DNA from: Aliiroseovarius sediminis
GTDB taxonomy: Bacteria; Pseudomonadota; Alphaproteobacteria; Rhodobacterales; Rhodobacteraceae
Direction: 5' to 3'
NCBI RefSeq assembly: GCF_022678485.1
Contig: NZ_JALBYP010000039.1
Location: 62,001 to 126,000, forward strand
Length of the DNA: 64,000 nucleotides
In this document: positions 54,163-62,655 of the stretch, piece after piece
Position numbering within the stretch: position 1 is the stretch's first letter
Layout of the letters: each line of letters begins with the position of its first letter
Notes under the pieces: generated by a model
Told to the model about the DNA's origin: nothing
Databases searched by the model: none
What the model saw: only the letters and a program-made list of their open reading frames with translations
Position numbers and translations under genes: made by a program

Positions 54163-54373
54163 GGGACGAACCCGACAGGATGGTTAAAATCTGTTGAACC
54201 GCACCCGGCAGTGATCGTTCCCCGGTTCCGACGATATCGTCGGTTCCATCGGCGATGGCCTTGGCTTGGCGGATGTCCTCCAAGCTTGCCCCCGAGTTCT
54301 GAATCGCATGAAGCTGCTCGAGTGTGAGCGGCCCGAGAACATGATGAATGTTCTGCATAGTCGGTTCTGGCAT
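54155..54373 (-). CDS. Small protein, unknown
   Basis: A 72-residue protein from MPEPTMQNIHHVLGPLTLEQ; AAGGAAC precedes this ATG. The longer frame to 54583 has no ribosome site. It is helical (LHAIQNSGASLEDIRQAKAI) with a C-terminal VQQILTILSGSSHD. First of a coupled two-gene unit with 53845-54162. No family recognised. Confidence 0.55.
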   Translation of the reverse strand: MPEPTMQNIHHVLGPLTLEQLHAIQNSGASLEDIRQAKAIADGTDDIVGTGERSLPGAVQQILTILSGSSHD

Positions 54374-54555
54374 GGCGCTGTTCCTTTTTGCTGGCTCATC
54401 TCGATCCTGCATTTGGCCAGAACGATTCGCATTGCTTCCTGTTAAAGGACGGTTTTCGCGTGATCGCAGACGCGGATGTACCCGATGAAAAGATCGATGC
54501 CGTCGTATCCGGGTTCGAGCCGAAACAAATGAGCTGAGGTCCGAGACGTAATGCC

Positions 54556-55299
54556 ATGTCAGAGACAGCTTTGGACGACCCAAGGGAACCGATGGTGGAA
54601 ACCTACGAGGACGTCCTGTTTGGCGAGGTCAAAGAGCGTGCGGTAGATGGCTTGCATCAGGCGATGGCCCGCCGACTGACTGCCAGTTGGCGGAAGGTGC
54701 CGCATGTTACCCATTTCGATGAAATTGACATAACCAACTTGGAATCGCGCCGCGAGAACAGGAATGATATGCTGGATGACGACGCACCGCGCCTGTCACT
54801 GCTCGCGTTCATCGTGTTGGACGTATCGGAGACCTTGGGCAGGTTTCCCGACTTCAACGCTTCGGTCTCGGCTGATGGCAAGACACTTCATCGCAAGGCA
54901 TATCGCAATATCGGTATCGCCGTGGATACCGACGCCGGGCTGCTCGTGCCGGTTTTGCACAATGTGCAGGACATGGATCTTGCGAAACACGCCCGCAGTG
55001 GACCGTTGAAGAATGACGATGTCGAAGGCGCAAGCTTTACCGTCACCAGTCTGGGCAAGTTGGGCGGCACTGGTTTCGCGCCAATCATAAATACCCCCGA
55101 GGTGGCCATACTCAGCCTGGCGCAGGCGCAAATGCGCCCCGTGGTGGAAGGTGACAAGGTTACCCCGCACCCCTTGCTTCCCGTCTCGTTGTCATACGAT
55201 CATGGCGTGATCGATGGCGCCGCTGCGGGGTGCTTTCCGGAGGCTTTGCGAAATCGTCTTCTCGCATTGCCCGGCGATAATGACGGTGCACCAGACTGA
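54556..55299 (+). CDS. 2-oxoacid dehydrogenase E2-like acyltransferase domain
   Basis: A 247-residue protein: ERAVDGLHQAMARRLTASWR, KVPHVTHFDEIDITNLESRR, GLLVPVLHNVQDMDLA and SLSYDHGVIDGAAAG. The DHxxxDG active-site motif is present, with Gly instead of the usual Arg. No lipoyl or subunit-binding domain is encoded. With the E2-like gene at 52519 it forms a pair of stand-alone E2 catalytic domains; they could assemble together. The function is uncertain. Confidence 0.8.
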   Translation: MSETALDDPREPMVETYEDVLFGEVKERAVDGLHQAMARRLTASWRKVPHVTHFDEIDITNLESRRENRNDMLDDDAPRLSLLAFIVLDVSETLGRFPDFNASVSADGKTLHRKAYRNIGIAVDTDAGLLVPVLHNVQDMDLAKHARSGPLKNDDVEGASFTVTSLGKLGGTGFAPIINTPEVAILSLAQAQMRPVVEGDKVTPHPLLPVSLSYDHGVIDGAAAGCFPEALRNRLLALPGDNDGAPD

Positions 55300-55350
55300 T
55301 GATCTGATCCTGACATCACTCAACGCCACGATCTACAACGGGAGAAGACA

Positions 55351-55518
55351 ATGACGATGAATTCCGACACCACATCCCCGCTCGCTTCGGCCATGTGGCA
55401 AAGCCGCAACATGTTGATTGCTATCGGCATCGTGATGATCGTGGCGGGCACGGCCGCAATCGTCTTTCCCTATTTCAGCACGCTGCCTGACATCCTGAGC
55501 GGTCGTCCCGAAAGATAG
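55351..55518 (+). pseudogene. HdeD-like N-terminal fragment (55 residues)
   Basis: GGGAGAAG precedes the ATG. The frame reads MTMNSDTTSPLASAMWQSRN, MLIAIGIVMIVAGTAAIVFP then YFSTL PDILSGRPER and a stop. The middle is the first helix of an HdeD/DUF308 acid-resistance membrane protein, usually near 190 residues; the remainder is missing, and the tail looks unrelated. Either a broken gene or a one-helix membrane peptide. Confidence 0.55.
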
Positions 55519-55573
55519 TGTTGCCTTCGTGGCAGCGAACAGCATTCCAGCCCCCTAAACAAGGAGACATGAT

Positions 55574-56155
55574 ATGACGCCGGTCGACACCACCAAGCCT
55601 GAAAAAACCACGGTCATCGAGGTGCCCGAGGCAGTAGGCGTATTCGATAGCTTCGAGACATTGCAACAGGCTTTCTATGATTTGCGAATGGCCGGTTTCA
55701 GCCGGTATGACATCAGCCTTCTTGGGCATGAAAAGACGCTGAAGAAAAAGCTTGGGGATGCCTACTGGCGCACCGAGGATCTGGAGGATGACCCCGATGT
55801 GCCGCGCGCGGCCTTCGTCTCGGAAGAGGCGATGGGGGAAATGGAAGGCATGATCGTCGGCGGTGTCTTTTTCATCCCGTCCTACATTGCGATGGTGGCT
55901 GCGGCAGCGGCAGGGGGAGCGGTCGCCGCCACGGCTGCGGCGGTGGCCATCGTCGGGCTACCGGCCGCCGTGATCGGGGCGCTGCTGGCGCGGCGCGCCG
56001 ACAAGCATCACCGGGATTACTACGCCCAACAGGTCGAGCGTGGCGGCATTCTTCTGTGGGTGCGGGTCGACACCACGGAAAAACAAGCGCGGGCTGTCGA
56101 CATACTAAAATCACATTCTGGCAAAGACGTTCACGTCCATGACTGGAGCCGTTGA
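55574..56155 (+). CDS. Glycine-zipper membrane protein, general-stress-like
   Basis: A 193-residue protein. The N-terminal domain (about 18-80) reads VFDSFETLQQAFYDLRMAGF then DISLLGHEKTLKKKLG, as in small stress proteins of the DUF1269/17M type. The centre (about 95-140) is a Gly/Ala-rich double helix (GMIVGGVFFIPSYIAMVAAA, GGAVAATAAAVAIVGLPAAV). The C-terminus has GGILLWVRVDTTEKQARAVD. Membrane-associated. AAGGAG precedes the ATG. Confidence 0.7.
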   Translation: MTPVDTTKPEKTTVIEVPEAVGVFDSFETLQQAFYDLRMAGFSRYDISLLGHEKTLKKKLGDAYWRTEDLEDDPDVPRAAFVSEEAMGEMEGMIVGGVFFIPSYIAMVAAAAAGGAVAATAAAVAIVGLPAAVIGALLARRADKHHRDYYAQQVERGGILLWVRVDTTEKQARAVDILKSHSGKDVHVHDWSR

Positions 56156-56203
56156 CCGCTCGGGATGCGCCATATTCTTTTAAAGATCGACTGGAAAAGA
56201 CCG

Positions 56204-57532
56204 ATGGCAAAACCGACGACGAATAAGAACGAGCAGGCAAAGACGGTTGTCCCGATCCGATCCGATCCCAAGGGGAAAACTGACGGGGCGTCGCAGGATG
56301 GACCCGTCCCGGACATAGATCCTGCGATCGAGCCGCTTCCTCCGGAATTAAGCCTGCGCTGCAAGTGGGTCATGCCGGATGGCTACAGCACCGAAAGCAT
56401 GGATAGCGCATTCAAGGCACATCTGGCCCGCTTTACGATGGGAATTACACCTTACGGGCTGTCGTCACAATTCTTCAATTGGTGGGTGCACTTGGTCAGC
56501 TCGCCCGGAAAACAGGTGCAACTGGTCGAAAAGGCCGCACGCAAGGCCGCGCGCTTTGCGATTACCACGGCCCAGCAGGCCCAAAACGGTCAAGTTGAAC
56601 CCTGTATCATGCCGCTGGAGCACGATAAAAGGTTCAGCGCCCCGCAACGGCAGAACTGGCCCTATAACCTGATTTACCAGAACTGCCTTCTGACCCAACA
56701 GTGGTGGTACAATGCCACCAACCCTGAGATTATGTCCGGCCCCATCAGCGAAGGCGGGGCGAACCTGATCCGAGGGGCGGAAAACCCTGCCGAGGATTGG
56801 GAACGCGTAGTTTCCGGAAAACCCCCGGTCGGAGCCGATGCCTACGTTCGGGGCCGCGACGTGGCGGTGACGCCAGGCAAGGTTGTCTATCGATCTCGTC
56901 TGCTGGAACTGATCCAGTATGCGCCGCAGACCGATGCCGTCACCTCTGAGCCGATCCTGATCGTGCCGGCCTGGATCATGAAATACTACATCCTCGACCT
57001 GTCGCCGCACAATTCGCTGGTGTGCTATCTGGCCGCGCAGATGGCACCGTGGCAATCGGTCTACAAGCTGCACATTCTGTCAGACAACGACACCACCTTC
57101 GTTTTGACCTCTGGCGGTCACAACGTCGGCATCGTCAGTGAACCCGGCCAAGTCGGGCGCAGCTTCCAGATGTCGACGACACCGCACGAGGCCAAGTACG
57201 TGCCGCCGGAAGACTGGCGGGCGCAGACGCAGCTGACGGACGGATCGTGGCGCTCCGACCGGCCAGACCGTCTTGAACATCTTGCACGTCAATCCGAACC
57301 GGTCCGTGTGGCCGTGGTATGCCCGGTGGATGAGCCCAGTCTTGTTGTGGCCGCGAACGCCGATGGCGGGCCATATCTCACGACACCCGAAAGCGCCCTG
57401 CCCGTCCTGATGCTTGCCACGGATGAAGAGCGGGTTCTGGCGCGAAGGGCCCACGATCTGCTGGCGTCCGGGCTTAGAACGGCCACCACAGCTGTTGAGG
57501 ATGAACGCGGTACAATCGCGCGTGGTCCATGA
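56204..57532 (+). pseudogene. PHA synthase (PhaC)-like protein lacking its catalytic core
   Basis: The N-terminal part has the PhaC pattern: WWYNATNPEIMSGPISEGGA, YRSRLLELIQYAPQTDAV and VPAWIMKYYILDLSPHNSLV. It then jumps from LVCYLAAQ directly to MAPWQSVYKLHILSDNDTTF, VLTSGGHNVGIVSEPGQ. The missing part normally contains the lipase-box cysteine and the catalytic Asp, about 200 residues. The reading frame is kept, so a shortened protein may be made but cannot polymerise. An alternative start is at 56165. Confidence 0.8.
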
Positions 57533-57546
57533 TAAAACGCGCCCCG

Positions 57547-57560
57547 TTGATCGCGATCAG
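57547..57560. promoter_or_regulatory. FNR-like box upstream of P-type ATPase
   Basis: TTGATCGCGATCAG matches the FNR consensus TTGAT-N4-ATCAA at nine of ten fixed positions (last base G for A). It lies 56 bases before the ATPase ATG. Its position overlaps the tail region of the preceding pseudogene and suits a promoter of the ATPase. Confidence 0.5.
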
Positions 57561-57615
57561 TGCCGCGCGGTCTGTGGCGTCAAGCAAAGTCGGCACTGGA
57601 AAGCGGATAAAGACA

Positions 57616-60309
57616 ATGACAGATCCTGACCAGACCCCCGATTTCGCCGCAGAGGTTCAAACGGTGGCGGACAGGCTCGATGTGAACCCGGAACACGGGC
57701 TGGATGACAGCATGGTTGCCGGGCGGCGGGACCGGTATGGGCCTAATCAGTTGCGGGCCCAGGAAAAAAAGAGCGTATTCTCTATTCTCGTCCATCAGTT
57801 TCAAGGGGTGATCGTCTGGCTTCTGGCACTGGCTGCAGGGGTGTCTTTTCTGTTCCAGGATATCGCTGAAGGTATTGCGATTGTCGTGGTTCTGGCGATC
57901 AATGCCGCGATCGGATTTTTCACCGAACTGCGCGCCGCGCGCTCGATGGAGGCGCTGCAAGGCATCTCGTCGGTCACAACACGCGTCCGGCGCGCCGGCA
58001 AGGCAGTGCAGATCGACGCGCATAAGCTGGTGCCCGGCGATATCGTCCTGCTGGAGGCGGGCGACATGGTCACGGCCGATCTGCGACTCGCGGATGCGTC
58101 CAACCTGCAGAGCGACGAATCCGTCCTGACCGGAGAGTCCGTTCCCGTGGTCAAGCAGACCGGACCGGTCGGCCAGGACGCGGCGATCGGTGACCGGTCC
58201 TGCATGGCCTTCAAAGGCACGGCAATCACCCAGGGTGCGGGGGTCGGTATTGTGACCACCACCGGCATGAATACGGAACTGGGCCATATCAGCCATCTCG
58301 TGCAAACGGCCGACTCGGCGGCATCCCCGCTGGAAAAACGGCTCGACCGGTTGGGCCACCGGCTGGTCTGGCTGACGCTGGCACTTGCGGCGCTGACCAT
58401 CGGTGCAGGCATCCTGCGCGGTCACGAGGTGGCGATGATGTTCCAGACTGGTGTGGCGTTGGCCGTGGCTGCCGTGCCCGAAGGGTTGCCGGTGGTCGCA
58501 ACGCTCAGCCTTGCGCGGGGGATGTGGCGGATGGCGGCACGCAACGCGGTCATTTCAAACTTGTCCTCGGTCGAAACACTTGGTGCAACCACGGTGATCC
58601 TGACCGACAAAACCGGCACCCTGACGGAAAACGACATGGCCGCGGTTCGTTATGTGTTGTCGGATGCCGATGTATCCATCGACAGGCAGGCCGACACCCT
58701 GCGCCTTGTCGGCAGCGACGGCCCGCCCAATCCGGGGCTGCAAACGCAGCTTGACGCAGTGCTGCGGATCGGTGCGCTTTGCAACAGTGCCGCTTTGGCG
58801 CAGGAAGATGCGCCGGCATCGGGCGATCCAATGGAAGTGGCCCTGCTGCGTATTGCGATGCGGGGCGGGCAGCCGCGCGAAACCCTTTTGCAGGATCACG
58901 CGACGGTTGAGGAATACGCCTTCGATCAGGACACCAAAATGATGGCGACGGTCCATCGTGATGGTGACCGTTTTCTCTATGCCGCCAAGGGGGCACCCGA
59001 GGCGGTACTGGGCGTCTGCAGTCATGTTTTGGGGCCTGACGGTCGTCACCCGATGGATGCGTCCGCGCGCGCGCAATGGCTTAAGCGCAGCGACGAGGCC
59101 GCGAGTGACGGGTTGCGCCTGCTGGCGCTGGCCGAGAAGCGAACGCACAGTGCCGATGCCGACCCTTACGAGGGTTTGACCTTGGCAGGGCTGGTCTGTC
59201 TGCGTGATCCGCTGCGCGGAGACGTCAAGGACGCCATCGCAGCAGCCCGCGCGGCGGGTGTGCGCGTGGTGATGATGACCGGAGACCACGCCAGCACCGC
59301 CGCCGCCATCGCCCGCGCGGCAGGGTTGGGCCCGACCGATCCGGGCGACGACGATCTGACAGTGATCGAGGGCAGCGACCTGACCGATCTTGACCCCGAA
59401 CAGGTGGATGGCGCGCTGCGCGACCGTGTGATAGCCGCCGACGTCTTTGCCCGCGTCGCGCCAGCCACCAAGTTGCAGATTGCCGCGCTTTACCAGGATA
59501 ATGGCCACGTCGTCGCGATGACCGGTGACGGGGTGAACGACGCGCCTGCCCTGAAGAAAGCCGATATCGGGATTGCGATGGGCCAGCGCGGCACCGAAGT
59601 TGCCCGCGAGGCGGCGCATATGGTCCTTAAGGACGATGCATTTGGCACCATCATCGCGGCCATGCGGCAGGGGCGGATCATCTTTGGCAATATCCGCAAA
59701 TTCGTGATCTATCTGATGTCCTGTAATGTCAGCGAGGTGCTGATCGTTGGTTTGGCTGTGATCGCCGGACTGCCGATGCCTCTGCTGCCACTGCAGATCC
59801 TGTTTTTGAACCTCGTCACCGATGTCTTTCCCGCCTTCGCATTGGGGTTGGGAAAAGGCGACGACATCATCATGCGCCAGCCACCTCGCGATCCCACCGA
59901 AGAGATCGTCTCTCGTCGGCACTGGATCATGATCGGCGTTCTGGGTGGGGCGATCACGATTGCAACCCTTGGCGCGTTTTGGCTGGCGCTGTATTGGCTG
60001 TTGCTGACCACTGCGCAGGCGATAACCGTGACTTTTCTCACGCTCGCGCTGGCGCAACTGTGGAACGTGTTTAACATGCGCGCATCAGCGGCTGGCATTT
60101 TCGTCAATGAGGTCACCCGCAATCCTTGGGTGTGGGGTGCTCTTGCGCTATGTCTCGGCCTGATCGCGGCGGCACTTTGGTTACCGGGCCTCTCGGATAT
60201 CCTGAGTCTTCCCGATCCCGGATTGCCCGGCTTCCTTCTGGCAACGGGCGCAAGCTTCGTGCCGCTTGGACTTGGTCAAATCTTTGTCGCCCTGCGGTCG
60301 GGTGACTGA
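57616..60309 (+). CDS. P2-type cation-transporting ATPase
   Basis: An 897-residue P-type ATPase from MTDPDQTPDFAAEVQTVADR. Motifs: GESVPVVKQTG (actuator), the helix-4 PEGL motif (AAVPEGLPVVATLS) of calcium-type pumps, DKTGTLTEND with the phosphorylated Asp, VMMTGDHASTAAAIA and MTGDGVNDAPALKKADIG. About ten membrane segments. It exports or imports a divalent or monovalent cation with ATP; the PEGL motif favours Ca2+, but ion is not certain. Intact. FNR-like box upstream. Confidence 0.9.
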   Translation: MTDPDQTPDFAAEVQTVADRLDVNPEHGLDDSMVAGRRDRYGPNQLRAQEKKSVFSILVHQFQGVIVWLLALAAGVSFLFQDIAEGIAIVVVLAINAAIGFFTELRAARSMEALQGISSVTTRVRRAGKAVQIDAHKLVPGDIVLLEAGDMVTADLRLADASNLQSDESVLTGESVPVVKQTGPVGQDAAIGDRSCMAFKGTAITQGAGVGIVTTTGMNTELGHISHLVQTADSAASPLEKRLDRLGHRLVWLTLALAALTIGAGILRGHEVAMMFQTGVALAVAAVPEGLPVVATLSLARGMWRMAARNAVISNLSSVETLGATTVILTDKTGTLTENDMAAVRYVLSDADVSIDRQADTLRLVGSDGPPNPGLQTQLDAVLRIGALCNSAALAQEDAPASGDPMEVALLRIAMRGGQPRETLLQDHATVEEYAFDQDTKMMATVHRDGDRFLYAAKGAPEAVLGVCSHVLGPDGRHPMDASARAQWLKRSDEAASDGLRLLALAEKRTHSADADPYEGLTLAGLVCLRDPLRGDVKDAIAAARAAGVRVVMMTGDHASTAAAIARAAGLGPTDPGDDDLTVIEGSDLTDLDPEQVDGALRDRVIAADVFARVAPATKLQIAALYQDNGHVVAMTGDGVNDAPALKKADIGIAMGQRGTEVAREAAHMVLKDDAFGTIIAAMRQGRIIFGNIRKFVIYLMSCNVSEVLIVGLAVIAGLPMPLLPLQILFLNLVTDVFPAFALGLGKGDDIIMRQPPRDPTEEIVSRRHWIMIGVLGGAITIATLGAFWLALYWLLLTTAQAITVTFLTLALAQLWNVFNMRASAAGIFVNEVTRNPWVWGALALCLGLIAAALWLPGLSDILSLPDPGLPGFLLATGASFVPLGLGQIFVALRSGD

Positions 60310-60545
60310 CCGCCATTGCCCACATCAGCAGACAGGTCGTAACGAGAACGTGCAAAGATCTTCTCAGAAGACGCGGGGCAGAAACAGTCCCGAGGGGGCT
60401 GTCAAAGAACCTTGATCAAACAGTTGCGTGTGCCAATCGAATTGCGCTGGTCTGGAAGACGAGTCGAATGGCTCTGTCCAATCCGAAGAGCGGTTTCGTG
60501 CTGTTGCGGGGCGTGCGCCGCGTCTTCGCCGAACAGCGGACCACA
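60310..60545. other. No supported gene
   Basis: About 240 bases downstream of the ATPase; no family-like frame. A TTGATCAA word near 60412 is present but not in an FNR arrangement. Confidence 0.4.
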
Positions 60546-60935
60546 TCATGGTTGGGATTGAACTTGCACAATCTGGCCGGTCGCGGAATTGATCGTATCC
60601 CATGTCCAGTGAATCGATTGCGTAACTTGCTTGCCCGCCTAGGTATGACAGTTCAGGCAGGCCTTGATAACGTCCGATCCAGTCTTGAATGGTCCCTTCA
60701 GCTTGCCGAACGCGGCATGGTCCGCCGTCAGCTTCGGGACGGTCGACCCCAACGGCTCCATCACGGATGCAGTTGCCCCGAAATCATCGGTGTCGGGGCG
60801 GTTGCCCGGCGCGTCATCTTGGGCATCCGAATTGCATTCGAGTTTGCGTTGGCAGTTGACCCACGCCAAGACGCAAGAATGTTGCGGCCCCGTCCTGCAC
60901 TCAGGCGGGTCGCGCGCCGAAAATACGGTCGCCAA
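60546..60935 (-). pseudogene. Octaheme c-type cytochrome (OTR-like) remnant
   Basis: Reads MEPLGSTVPKLTADHAAFGK, LKGPFKTGSDVIKACLNCHT, then a TAG (60639-60641) in place of an expected Glu, then AGKQVTQSIHWTWDTINSAT and GQIVQVQSQP before a TGA. This is the first heme motif region (CLNCH) of the octaheme tetrathionate reductase family. The remaining seven heme sites are missing. A dead remnant. The N-terminal boundary is uncertain and overlaps the transporter end. Confidence 0.65.
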
Positions 60936-61866
60936 GCTTGACGTACCACGCCGCGGACTGCACTTGGATGATATAGGCGAGTGCGATCAGCAATGCCGCG
61001 TCTGCGCTAGCCTCGCCAAAGGCATTCATCGCAAGCGCCAGGGCAATCGACAGGTTTCGCATCACCGTGCCATAGACTAAAGCGATGGCGTTGCCACGGG
61101 GCAACATCAGCTTGCCGATAATGGTACTGAGGGCATAGTTGAATGCGTAGAGCACCAGCAGCGGCGCGATAATGGAAAGCAAAATCTCTGGTCGCGCCAT
61201 CAGATCCGAGGATTTCAGGGCGATTGCCACAAAGACGATTCCCAGAACACCCAAGGTCGAAAGAGGTGGAAAACGCGGTGCCCAATCCTGACGAAAGCGA
61301 TTCCGTCCATAGCGACGCACCAAAAAATATTGGGTCAACTGACCCGCGAGCATGGGCAGAAAAACCACCAAGGCGATCTGAAGAAAGACAGCAGCGATAT
61401 TAACCGGAATCGTCGCCCCCATAAGTCACTGCACATAAAAGGGTGTGGCAAGAGATCCCAAGATCAGCCCCACGACCGTCATCTTGATGGCGGCGGTGAC
61501 GTTGCCCGACGCGAACCCGGTCCAGGCTATCGTCATGCCACTGGTCGGCAGCAATGCCGCAAGCAACAACCCCAAGGCAAAGAACGGCTGGTCGGGAAAC
61601 CAAAATCGACCCAAAACAAAGGCCACAAACGGGATGATGGCAAAGTTGATGGTTTGTGCGAGCAATTGAGCCTTGGTATCATCACCCTCGCGCATCTGGC
61701 GCAGGTTGAGGTTGACCATCATGGGGTAGACCATGAGCAGTGTCAGAGGCACGATAAGGGATTTGAGCCAGCCAACTGGGAAGGTCAGACCATAGAGCAG
61801 ACCGATAAGCATCGCTGTCGGAATGGCCAGTGTAAGATTTCGCGTCATTGCAGCGAGAAAGCGCAT
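60901..61866 (-). pseudogene. Bile acid:sodium symporter (BASS/ACR3-like) gene with one in-frame stop
   Basis: Two parts in the same frame: MRFLAAMTRNLTLAIPTAML to LATPFYVQ (61866-61429), and then LMGATIPVNIAAVFLQIALV to FGARPA (61425-60901). Only a TGA at 61426-61428 separates them, where tryptophan (TGG) would be natural. The whole would be about 320 residues with ten helices (SGMTIAWTGFASGNVTAAIK is the family's core). The single base change suggests recent inactivation; a sequencing error is also possible. Confidence 0.75.
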
Positions 61867-62163
61867 TCAAGGTGTCCTTTTTTTGCGAATAATAATCGCA
61901 CAGACGACTGTGCGGCATTCGAAACCTCTTGTCATCCTGATCACGCCGTCACCTGCGTTGTGGAAAAGCAAATTCTTCACAACTGGCAGGCTGCGTCTTC
62001 TGCCTGTCTGCCGCATTAACGCGTGTTAAGCCATCGTGACCTGCGCCAGAGCGCAGATGCTCTTGAGGCCGGACTTTGACCCGAATGTGTTGCTCATTGC
62101 GAAGATCAGCAAAAGCTTCATATCCCGATGGGCCAGAACCAACAGCGTCTACTTGCCGACCCT
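61867..62163. other. No supported gene
   Basis: About 300 bases between convergent-free genes; a run of T and the word GCACAGACGACTGTGC near 61909 may form a small hairpin. No gene-like frame. Confidence 0.35.
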
Positions 62164-62490
62164 TCACGAACCCCTTTTGCTGTAGTCGCGTGCTATATCA
62201 CCCAAAGACACCACCCCGACTAGTCGTTCGTTTCCGTCGCAAACAATCAACCGGCGGATCTGATGATCTTCGATGTTGGCCGCCGCAGCTCCGGTTCTTG
62301 CCATCAGACGCACCACAATATCCCTGTCAGGTACTACGCCGATTGGCCGTCTGTTCTCGCGGATTGCGGGGTATTCCAATTGATGCTGGTGACTTTTCTT
62401 TGCACGACCTTGCTTACGTTCATGTGCTGGACCCAAGGCTGTTTGACATGATGATAACAGCCTAAATGGCATGGTCCTGTGCAAAATCAA
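62164..62490 (-). pseudogene. CBS-pair protein with deleted linker
   Basis: A 108-residue frame. The first CBS half is cut (PIGVVPDRDIVVRLMARTGA AAANIED) and joins directly to the second (HQIRRLIVCDGNERLVGVVS LGDIARDYSKRG). Normal two-CBS proteins of this type have about 30 more residues between. The N-terminal 45 residues look unrelated. An in-frame internal deletion as in the PHA synthase nearby is likely. Confidence 0.6.
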
Positions 62491-62655
62491 CGTCGATCAA
62501 CTACGGCTTTTCGCGTCCATTGGTCTTGGCCATGCATTCCACATTGCAGATCGAAACGACGGCATTCATGCCCGTTAACAGCCGTTAATGCGGTGCATTT
62601 CGGTTCGGGTAGAAAGGCGGGCAGCAATCCTTAGGGCATTCGACGGAGGCGACCC

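Noticed and set aside
58555-60057. Long minus-strand open frame (500 codons) opposite the P-type ATPase
   Set aside because: The plus strand has all P-type ATPase motifs; the antisense frame has only shadow-like composition.
60408-60420. TTGATCAA word as an FNR site
   Set aside because: It lacks the four-base spacer and second half of TTGAT-N4-ATCAA and has no gene in a suitable place.
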